From CAYOZN01 sp964408455 (GTDB taxonomy: Bacteria; Planctomycetota; Phycisphaerae; UBA1845; UTPLA1): DNA of 64,000 bases. The notes under the pieces are model-generated. The model was not told where the DNA came from and did not search any database. It saw nothing but the letters and a program-made list of their open reading frames with translations. Each line of letters opens with the position of its first letter. The first letter of the stretch is position 1. A program made the position numbers and the translations under genes. Positions 45,014-52,409 of this stretch are shown here, in pieces. Where the stretch lies: NCBI GenBank assembly GCA_964408455.1, contig CAYOZN010000003.1:186001-250000 (forward strand). The letters are read 5' to 3'.

Positions 45014-46522
45014 TCATGTTTCCCGCCGCTCCTCCAGCCGCGCCACGACCGCGCACGCCGTCGAGTCGCTCCACACGTTCACCGTCGTGCGGCACATGTC
45101 CAGCACGCGGTCGACCGCCAGGATGAGCCCGACCGCCTCGAGTGGCAGCCCGACGGCACCGAGGACGATGACCATCATGACCGTGCCGGCGTGGGGGATG
45201 CCGGCGGCGCCGATGCTGGCGAGCAGCGCAGTGACCGCGACGACGCACTGCTGACCCAGCGACAAATCCATGCCGTAGGCCTGCGAGATGAACAGCACGG
45301 CGACGGCCTCGTAGAGGGCGGTACCGTCCATGTTGATCGTGGCTCCCAGGGGCAGCACGAACGAGCTGACGCGGTTGGGAATGCCGGCCCGCTCCTCGGC
45401 GCTGGTGATGGTCAGCGGCAGGGTGCCGTTGCTGCTGGCGGTGCTGAAGGCGGTCAGCAGCGCGGGTGACATCGCCTTTGCAAATTCCCACGGCGAGCGG
45501 CGCGCGAGAAGCCACATGAGCAGCGGCAGCGTGACAAGAGCATGAATACACAGGCCGCTGAAGACCGTGAGCATGTACCAGCCCAGCGGCACGAAGACGC
45601 CCAGCCCCTTGGCGGCGCTGGCGTAGAGCATGAAGCCGAAGACGCCGATTGGCGCCGTGAGAATGATGACCATCGTCATGCGCATCATGATCTCGAAGGC
45701 GCCGCTGAACAGCTCGGTCATCAGCTCTGCCGTGCGGCCGCCGACCTTGATGGTGAAGATACCGAACAGCAGCGAGAAGAAGATGACGCCGAGTATCGCA
45801 CGGTTGCCGGGGTCGGACATGGCGGCAAAGGGGTTCGACGGCACCAGATTGAAGAGCTGCTGCCACATCGTCTCGCCTAAGCCCTTCTGCTCGGCCGCGG
45901 CCAGGCGCTTCCGTAACTGCTCTGCGCGCTCAACCGTTTCGCCAAATCGCGCCTCCTGGCGCAGGCTCGCCAGATCGCCGTCGGTCTTGACCAACTGCAC
46001 TGCCTCTTCCGTACCGCCGCTGAGCACGAGAAAGCGCTCGAGCCGCTCAAAGGCCTTGTCGCGGCGGCCCTCGAGCGCATAAAGACATGCGTCGTGATAG
46101 GCGGCATGCGCCCCGGCTTCGGTGGCTGAGAGCTCGACCGCGCGACGTTCGGCCCCGGCCTGAAGCACGGCGAGATCGGCCCCGCGGCCGGGACCGATCA
46201 GGTTGACCAGCACGATGCCGACGACGATCGCCATCATGCTGGTAGACAGATAATACACCACCGTGCGGCCGCCCAGCCGGCTGAGCCCCTCGAGATTGCC
46301 GGTGCTGATGACGCCGGACGTCAGGGATGTGACGATCAACGGCACGACGATCATCGACAGCAGTTGCAGGAACAGATCGCCGATGCCCTTGCCGTAGGCG
46401 GCGAGCGTGCGCGGAATTTCCGACGAGACGGTGCCACGCTCGGCGAGCCAGTTCAGGGGCAGGCCGATGCCGGCGCCGAGGAGCATGGCAAGAAGTATCC
46501 AGTGGTGGAGTTTGAGTCGCAT
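45014..46522 (-). CDS. Dicarboxylate/amino-acid:cation symporter (DAACS) with inserted TPR-like domain
   Basis: 502 residues; Na+- or H+-coupled uptake of glutamate, aspartate or C4-dicarboxylates. Conserved elements are: VPLIVTSLTSGV in TM2, HP1 SSNGTLPLTI (normally SSSA.TLP), TM7 NMDGTA, and HP2 AAGIPHAG. Between TM3 and TM4, where other members have a short loop ending P-x-NPF, about 90 residues are inserted (125-215). The stretch AYHDACLYALEGRRDKAFER and DGDLASLRQEARF matches a TPR plus the 'DxDLxxLRxxxRF' closing motif. The HP1 change from SSSA to SSNG is also notable. Confidence 0.92.
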   Translation of the reverse strand: MRLKLHHWILLAMLLGAGIGLPLNWLAERGTVSSEIPRTLAAYGKGIGDLFLQLLSMIVVPLIVTSLTSGVISTGNLEGLSRLGGRTVVYYLSTSMMAIVVGIVLVNLIGPGRGADLAVLQAGAERRAVELSATEAGAHAAYHDACLYALEGRRDKAFERLERFLVLSGGTEEAVQLVKTDGDLASLRQEARFGETVERAEQLRKRLAAAEQKGLGETMWQQLFNLVPSNPFAAMSDPGNRAILGVIFFSLLFGIFTIKVGGRTAELMTELFSGAFEIMMRMTMVIILTAPIGVFGFMLYASAAKGLGVFVPLGWYMLTVFSGLCIHALVTLPLLMWLLARRSPWEFAKAMSPALLTAFSTASSNGTLPLTITSAEERAGIPNRVSSFVLPLGATINMDGTALYEAVAVLFISQAYGMDLSLGQQCVVAVTALLASIGAAGIPHAGTVMMVIVLGAVGLPLEAVGLILAVDRVLDMCRTTVNVWSDSTACAVVARLEERRET

Positions 46523-47086
46523 GGCGGGGCGATTCTAACGGCTGGGCCGGCCATGGCACCCCAAAAACGCGGAAATGACGCCGGCGAAGATGTATTTTTT
46601 CAGAACTGCGCAGCCATCCGGCCGAATCAGTCGTCGTCAATTAACTCGGAGCCGTTGCGGCCGGACCAGCACCGGTGCGCGCGGCCCATGCGATCGGACA
46701 CAATGGCGATCAGACGCAATCGGTCTGCGCACGTCAAAAAAGTGCCATCGGTATAACACTCTCGGCATCCGCAATCGTTGCGCACTTTTGATGCGGTCCG
46801 GGTTTTCCCAACCCAGCTGTTGCCACTCTGGGCACACTTGCGCAAAGCGCCGACCGGCACCGCGATTTCAACGGCGCCGGTGAGATTCCGCCCCCGGCTG
46901 GCACGGCGCTTGCTGACTCAGCCACCCCTGGGAGGCGACATGTTGACGCTGTTGTCGACGGCCACAATTACATCCGCGCGAATGCCGCAGATCGCCCGCT
47001 CCATGGAGCATGGGCCAACGCCTCGGCCGATTCAGCGTCGTCTCCCACGCCGCCTGGTGCCTTCCTCGCAAAAAGGGAGACCAACC
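46523..47086. other. Divergent regulatory region of the symporter and the PPC/TSP3 protein
   Basis: 564 bp with no gene. It contains a sigma-54 type promoter facing right (46899-46914), three TGCGCA motifs at 46726, 46779 and 46839 (about 200, 147 and 87 bp upstream of the expected TSS), and an AAAAGTGC/GCACTTTT inverted pair near 46738-46790. A second start codon with a strong Shine-Dalgarno (46940) lies near its right end. Confidence 0.5.
46899..46914 (+). promoter_or_regulatory. Sigma-54 (RpoN) promoter
   Basis: TGGCACG-GCGC-TTGCT, matching the -24/-12 consensus TGGCACG-N4-TTGCW at every position, including the invariant GG and GC at the right spacing. TSS expected near 46926. Confidence 0.75.
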
Positions 47087-48271
47087 ATGCAACAGTTGAA
47101 TTCCATCGTGCGAACCCATTCCATGCGCCACTTGCGTCCGGCGTCGATCGCGGCACTCGCGATCGTCCTGGCCGCCGCGAGTGCTTCTCGTGCGGCGCTC
47201 GTTCTCGAGGCCGAACCCAATCCCAACTGGGCCACGGCCAGCCCGCTGACACCGGGCGACGTCTGCCTGGGCAATATCGCGCCCGTTGGCGACATGGACT
47301 GGCACGTTTCGCCGGGCCGTTCCAGCAGCGAGCTCGTCTTTGCCTTTGTCGACACGCAGGACTCCAACTCGAGCACCGATTCCATGCTGTGGCTGATCAA
47401 CAACTCGCTGGCCGTCCTGACGTTCGACAACGATGATGGTCCCGGCGCCGCTTCCGTCATTGCCGGCGTCGGACTCGGCGAGGACGGAAACGCCTATATC
47501 GTCGTCGGGCAATCCGGCGGCGTGGCCCAGATCACGCCCTACGCGCTGTACCACGCCATTGTGAATCCGGACGACGGCGTCGACGAGGCCGAGCCGAACG
47601 ACTCCGCCGCCGATGCGCAGGCGTTCTCGGCGCCGATGATTTCGGGCGACGTCTCCGGCGTCGACGTGGATACCTACGCGATCGAACTGCTCGCCGGCCA
47701 GAGCCTGGTGGCGATCGTCGACGACAACCCGGACGGCGACGCGATGCTGACCGATACCGAGCTGCACATCGTTGACATCGACGGCGTCACCATTCTGGCT
47801 GACGGCGACGACGCCGCCACGGGTAATGCCAACGCCGCCGGGGCGATGACTGCCGCGGCCGATGGCACGTATTACATCCGCGTTTCTCACGGCGGCGATC
47901 TGGCCGGTCCGGACAGCGATTACCGGATCGTTGTACTGATCGACGGCGAAGCCCAGCCCGCCATCCCGGCCAATCTGCCGTGCGCGGCGGATGCTGACGG
48001 CGATGGCGTGTGCGACGACGCGGACCTGTGCGACGGAAACGATGCCTTCGGTGACGTGGATAACGACGGCATCTGCGGCGATCTGGACAACTGCCCTGAT
48101 TCGTCCAATCCGGCCCAGACGGATTCCGATGGCGACGGGACCGGGGACGCCTGCCAGAACGCCGGCGGTGGCTGCGGCCTGGGCGCGATTCCGCTGATGC
48201 CGATGATGCTGGTCGGCGCCGGATGCCTGCGCAATCGCGGCAGGAAGTCGCGGCGCATTGCCGCCGCGTAA
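47087..48271 (+). CDS. Exported protein with PPC domains, thrombospondin type-3 repeats and C-terminal sorting-like tail
   Basis: 394 residues from ATG 47087, chosen for AAAGGGAGA upstream and the signal peptide PASIAALAIVLAAASASRA. An in-frame ATG at 46940 has GGGAGG six bases upstream and would add 49 residues. Two beta domains of the bacterial pre-peptidase C-terminal type start EAEPNPNWATASPL and EAEPNDSAADAQAF. Thrombospondin type-3 loops follow (DADGDGVCDDADLC, DTDGDGTGD-like). The end, GGGCGLGAIPLMPMMLVGAG then RNRGRKSRR, is a Cys-Gly, hydrophobic, basic tail like the one on the beta-helix protein. Transcription is likely from the sigma-54 promoter. Confidence 0.82.
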   Translation: MQQLNSIVRTHSMRHLRPASIAALAIVLAAASASRAALVLEAEPNPNWATASPLTPGDVCLGNIAPVGDMDWHVSPGRSSSELVFAFVDTQDSNSSTDSMLWLINNSLAVLTFDNDDGPGAASVIAGVGLGEDGNAYIVVGQSGGVAQITPYALYHAIVNPDDGVDEAEPNDSAADAQAFSAPMISGDVSGVDVDTYAIELLAGQSLVAIVDDNPDGDAMLTDTELHIVDIDGVTILADGDDAATGNANAAGAMTAAADGTYYIRVSHGGDLAGPDSDYRIVVLIDGEAQPAIPANLPCAADADGDGVCDDADLCDGNDAFGDVDNDGICGDLDNCPDSSNPAQTDSDGDGTGDACQNAGGGCGLGAIPLMPMMLVGAGCLRNRGRKSRRIAAA

Positions 48272-48316
48272 GTGAGCGGCCGGCATCGCCGGCGCTGTAG
48301 AAAAATCCAGTCTTGA

Positions 48317-48355
48317 GGCGGGCAGACTTCGGCCGAGTGCCGGGGTCTGCCCGCC
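48317..48355. terminator. Terminator hairpin between convergent genes
   Basis: GGCGGGCAGAC and its complement (48317-48327 with 48345-48355), extended inside by CGG/CCG pairs, between the PPC/TSP3 gene and the alcohol dehydrogenase gene. Weak T-runs on both sides. Confidence 0.7.
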
Positions 48356-48358
48356 CTA

Positions 48359-49411
48359 TTATTCGAGCGATGCCATGTCGATCACGAAGCGGTACTTCAC
48401 GTCTCCGCGGATCATTCGTTCGTACGCCTCGTTGATCTTCTGAATGGGAATGATCTCGATATCGCTGGTGATGTTGCGTTCGGCGCAGAAGTCGAGCATC
48501 TCCTGCGTCTCGCGAATGCCGCCGATGAGCGAGCCGGCCAGTCGACGGCGCCCGAAGATGAAGTTGTTGATCTCCGGCGATGGGTGCGGGTGCTCGGGCG
48601 CGCCGAGCATGCACATGGTGCCGTCCCTCTTCAGCAGCGCGAGATACGGATCGAGCGCGTGCGATGCGGCGACGGTATTCAGGATAAAGTCGAACGATCT
48701 CGCCTGTGCTGCCATGTCATCGGCATTACGCGAGATGATCACGTCGTGGGCGCCAAGCCTGCGGGCATCCTCCGCCTTGCCGGGCGACGTGGTAAACAGC
48801 GCGACGCGCGCACCCATGGCGTTTGCCAGCTTCACGGCCATGTGGCCGAGGCCGCCGAGCCCGACCACGCCGACGCGATGGCCCACGCCGATCTTCCAGT
48901 GCCGAAGCGGCGAATACGTCGTGATGCCGGCGCAGAGCAGCGGCGCGACGGCCGCCAGGTTTTGCGATTCCCGCACGCGCAGGGCGAAATCCTCGTTGAG
49001 GACGATGCGCCGGGAGTAGCCGCCATACGTCATGCCGCCGCTGTGTCGATCCGGGCTGTTGTAGGTGAACACCGTGCCGCCCGTCTCGCAGTATTGTTCG
49101 AGGCTCTGGCGACAGCTCGGGCACGTGCGGCAGGAATCGACCATGCAGCCGACGGCGGCGATATCGCCGGGCTTGAAGGAGCGTACCTCCCGGCCGACCG
49201 CAGATACGCGGCCCACGATTTCGTGACCGGGCACGACCGGATATTGCGTGCCTTTCCATTCATTGCGGGCGCAGTGAATGTCCGAATGACACACGCCGCA
49301 AAAAAGAACCTCAAGCTCGACGTCTTTTGGCAGCGGTTCACGACGCTCGATGGTGAACGGGGCCAGATCGGACGTGGCGCTTTGTGCGGCAAACGCGGGT
49401 GTTTTCTTCAT
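48359..49411 (-). CDS. Zinc-dependent alcohol dehydrogenase (cinnamyl/YahK type)
   Basis: 350 residues with CGGAGG upstream. An NADP-dependent aldehyde reductase of the MDR superfamily. Catalytic zinc ligands are in FCGVCHSDIH and GHEIVG. The structural zinc lobe is C-x-x-C-x-x-C-x7-C (CRTCPSCRQSLEQYC). The nucleotide fold is VGVVGLGGLGHMAVKLANAM. This pattern matches YahK/AdhC-like broad-substrate aldehyde reductases. It is adjacent to, but probably not operonic with, the FAD reductase gene (72 bp). Confidence 0.92.
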   Translation of the reverse strand: MKKTPAFAAQSATSDLAPFTIERREPLPKDVELEVLFCGVCHSDIHCARNEWKGTQYPVVPGHEIVGRVSAVGREVRSFKPGDIAAVGCMVDSCRTCPSCRQSLEQYCETGGTVFTYNSPDRHSGGMTYGGYSRRIVLNEDFALRVRESQNLAAVAPLLCAGITTYSPLRHWKIGVGHRVGVVGLGGLGHMAVKLANAMGARVALFTTSPGKAEDARRLGAHDVIISRNADDMAAQARSFDFILNTVAASHALDPYLALLKRDGTMCMLGAPEHPHPSPEINNFIFGRRRLAGSLIGGIRETQEMLDFCAERNITSDIEIIPIQKINEAYERMIRGDVKYRFVIDMASLE

Positions 49412-49483
49412 GACGGCCTCCGAGGCATAAAAAATGAAGTCCGCCGGTAGTGTAGCCGCGAAGACCGCCCGGTGTACTGACCA

Positions 49484-50632
49484 TTACGACGCCGCGCCTG
49501 TCCCGACACCCACGTGATATGTTGGCGCATTCGTCGCCAGGAACCACTTCTCCAGCACCACGCGGCGCGTGAACCAGGACGAGGCGAATAGCGGTCCGGC
49601 CAGGGCACGCTTCAGCCATGGCGGAATGTGGGCAAGCCAGCCGTCGCTGGCTTCCGGTTCACCAAAGCGGTCAACCAGCGCCGCGCCATAGGGCTCGAGC
49701 GCCTCCCGGCGATAGTCGCCGGCAGCAGCAACGATGGCATCGGCGGCCATCAGCGCCGATTCCACGGCGGCCCGGATACCCTCGCCGCTGTACGGCGCCG
49801 CCAGGCAGGCTGCGTCGCCCACCAGCAGCATGCCGTCGCCGACCAGTTCGCGGCGCGAATGCCCGTACAGCGAATAGGCATGCCCGACAAAACATGCCGG
49901 AATATCAAACGGCACGCGACCGGAGCGCCGCAGCCATTGCACCATCGCGTCCACGTGACCGGCCAGTCCCGCCCGGGATTCGCGTCCGAGCCCGACGTTC
50001 AGGTAATGTCCTTTGCGGAAGCACCATCCGTAACCCTGGAGATCCTCGCAGAAGTACAGCTCCGGGCCCTCGGGCCGCACGCGGCATGCGGCAGCCTGAG
50101 CCGGCGTCATCTCAAATTCCGCTTCCTGCGCCGCCACGACCAGATCGGGTCCACCCGGTCGCGCACCCAGATGTCGGGCGACGGGACAGAAGTGACCGCC
50201 GGCCCCCACGATCAAGCCCGCCCGCACGCCGTCATTGACCAGCCAACCGTCTTCCAGCCGTTTGATGCTGCGCACGGATTCGTCCAGGCGGCAACGGGCG
50301 CCGGCCCGCGCCAGCAGCCATGCGTCGAACTCGCAGCGCCGAATGCCATAACTGACGATTTCGCCGAAATCGGTCGCGATGATCCGGTGGTTCATCCGGC
50401 CAACACTGAAGGACGTGATCGGCTGGAGTACCCGCCCGCGGGCATAATCGAGCGGGTCAATGTCAAGCATCTTTAAGACCGGCGGTGTGATCCAGCCGGC
50501 ACAGGGCTTGTCACGGGGGAATGGCCGCTTGTCCATCACCACGACGTCCAGTCCCGCGGCGCGCAGGCGACGCGCACAGGTGGAGCCCGCCGGCCCGCCG
50601 CCCACGATCAGCACGTCGCAGCGCTGATGCAT
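49484..50632 (-). CDS. FAD-dependent reductase, geranylgeranyl-reductase-like
   Basis: 382 residues. The FAD-binding Rossmann fold starts DVLIVGGGPAGSTCARRLR, and the second FAD motif is GDGMLLVGDAACLAAPYSGE. PCAGWITPP and CEFDAWLLARA are typical of the group that reduces isoprenoid chains or oxidises aromatic substrates. Its start overlaps the stop of the cyclopropane synthase (TGATG), so it is translationally coupled. A lipid-modifying partnership, for example saturating or modifying fatty acyl or isoprenoid chains, is the reasonable inference. Confidence 0.85.
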   Translation of the reverse strand: MHQRCDVLIVGGGPAGSTCARRLRAAGLDVVVMDKRPFPRDKPCAGWITPPVLKMLDIDPLDYARGRVLQPITSFSVGRMNHRIIATDFGEIVSYGIRRCEFDAWLLARAGARCRLDESVRSIKRLEDGWLVNDGVRAGLIVGAGGHFCPVARHLGARPGGPDLVVAAQEAEFEMTPAQAAACRVRPEGPELYFCEDLQGYGWCFRKGHYLNVGLGRESRAGLAGHVDAMVQWLRRSGRVPFDIPACFVGHAYSLYGHSRRELVGDGMLLVGDAACLAAPYSGEGIRAAVESALMAADAIVAAAGDYRREALEPYGAALVDRFGEPEASDGWLAHIPPWLKRALAGPLFASSWFTRRVVLEKWFLATNAPTYHVGVGTGAAS

Positions 50633-51876
50633 CAGCCGTCACCGCCCTCGGCGCGCCGGTAGAGTCCGGCACGGGTCCACGGCACGTCGTTTGAGGTATG
50701 GCGATTGAACACCACCTGGTAGAGCTGCGTCCAGCCGGTGGTGAAGGCGGCCATCGAGCCGGCCAGGTACAGACGCCAGATGCGCACGAATTTGTCGTCG
50801 AACATGTCGGTCACGCGATCGGCGACGGCCTCAAACCGGACGAGCCAGTGCCGCAGCGTCTGCGCATAGTGAAGGCGAAGATTCTCCACATCCAGCACGC
50901 TGAAGTCCTGCGGCTCGAACACCTCCATCATCTGAGACAGGGATGGAATGTGAGCACCGGGAAAGATGTGATCGGCCATCCAGCGGTTGAAGGCCATCGG
51001 TCGATGCCGCCCGATGGTGTGAATGAGCCCGCGGCCGGTGGGCGTCAGGCAGCGGTCGATCACGCGTCCCAACTCGCGATAGTTCTCGACGCCGACGTGC
51101 TCGAGCATGCCGACGGACATGAAGGCGTCGTAGCGGCCGGTGACGTGGCGGTAGTCGTCCTCGATAAATTCGACGCGCTCCGACAATCCTTCCCGTTTGG
51201 CGCGCTCCCTGGCGAAGGCAATCTGCTCGCGGGAGATATTGAATGCCCGCACCTTTGCACCGAAGCGCCTCGCCATGTGAAGCGCCAACGAACCCCATCC
51301 GCAGCCCGCCTCGACGACGCGATCGGAAGGGCCCAGCCGCAGCTTCCGGCAGACGTGATCCATCTTCGCGATCTGCGCCTCCTCGAGCGTCATGGACTCG
51401 CGCTCAAAATAGGCGCAGGTATAAAGCATCTCTGAGTCGAGCCACAGTCGATAGAACGCATTACCCAGATCGTAGTGACGGTGGATATTGTCGCGCGATC
51501 CGGCCAGCGTGTTCCGGTTGCGCCGCAGCCAGCGACCGTCGGGCACGAGTCGGCCGGTGCGATAGACTTGCTCGAGCAACTCGACCAGGCCGCCGTGCAC
51601 GTCGATCCGGCCGGCAGCGTACGCATCGCCGAAATAGCTATATGGATCGAGCAGCATCCTGAGCAGGGCCGCCCGATCCTGAAGGTGGACAGTCGCCATC
51701 GGCGGACTCGATGGCGCATACAGCACGTGCCCTGCGGGCAGCACAAGCTTCAGCGGCGGATCGCCGAGGCGGGCCATCACCCGCCCGACCAGCCGCTGAT
51801 CCCACGAGCGAATCGCCGCCGCGGGAGCATCGCCGCGCTTGGACTCGTCCAGGCCGCTTTTGTGTTCCAGCAGCAT
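50632..51876 (-). CDS. cfa: Cyclopropane-fatty-acyl-phospholipid synthase
   Basis: 414 residues from the ATG ending at 51876; a longer start (52023) lacks family similarity. Adds a methylene from SAM across cis double bonds of membrane lipids. It shows YDLGNAFYRLWLDSEMLYTC, the SAM motif VVEAGCGWGSLALHMARRFG, MLEHVGVENYRE, and the C-terminal QLYQVVFNR. The last part (RFEAVADRVTDMFDDKFVRI) follows the CFA synthase pattern. First gene of a two-gene unit with the FAD reductase. Confidence 0.93.
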   Translation of the reverse strand: MLLEHKSGLDESKRGDAPAAAIRSWDQRLVGRVMARLGDPPLKLVLPAGHVLYAPSSPPMATVHLQDRAALLRMLLDPYSYFGDAYAAGRIDVHGGLVELLEQVYRTGRLVPDGRWLRRNRNTLAGSRDNIHRHYDLGNAFYRLWLDSEMLYTCAYFERESMTLEEAQIAKMDHVCRKLRLGPSDRVVEAGCGWGSLALHMARRFGAKVRAFNISREQIAFARERAKREGLSERVEFIEDDYRHVTGRYDAFMSVGMLEHVGVENYRELGRVIDRCLTPTGRGLIHTIGRHRPMAFNRWMADHIFPGAHIPSLSQMMEVFEPQDFSVLDVENLRLHYAQTLRHWLVRFEAVADRVTDMFDDKFVRIWRLYLAGSMAAFTTGWTQLYQVVFNRHTSNDVPWTRAGLYRRAEGGDG

Positions 51877-52409
51877 GATCAGTTTTCTCCGTTGCTGAAT
51901 TCTAGGCCCGGCCCGGCCATGTGCCCCGTCGCTGACGGCGACCGGGCAAGAACAAACGGCCCCAAGGCAGCGCAGTTTGCGCATACCACAAGGATTGACA
52001 CGTCGCGGCTCGCGGCCTTCCACGCGCTTGGCGCAGGTTGAACCGCTGCATCCCGCTGGCGAAAGCTGCCTTCATTGCCGAGGGCGCGGCACTCGACCCG
52101 ATGCCCGGCCCAAACGAGTTTAGCCGGGCAGCCTGTTGATTCAAGAATGCTGCCTGACCGGCATGTGCCGCATGTCGCAGTTCTCATGCATGGCATGGTC
52201 CGCAAATCGTTGTCGAAGTTGCGCTTGCGCCGGCCCACGACCGAAAAGCGGCAGCGCAACGCGGGAAGATTAACCCGGTCGCCAAAGACGCCGAGACGAG
52301 GAAGCCGGAATGGCGGCAGGGGGCATCTGACGCGCGCCCCCTGTGCTCCGGCGCGCGAATATTGCCTGCAAATGGTCGCCCTGTTCTGTCGTCATGCGAG
52401 GTAGCGCTG
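51877..52409. other. Divergent intergenic region before the spermidine-synthase-like gene
   Basis: 533 bp. A CCCGTCGC/GCGACCGGG hairpin (about 51927-51948) lies in the leader of the cyclopropane synthase. I see short GC-rich dyads but no recognisable gene or operator. Confidence 0.35.
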
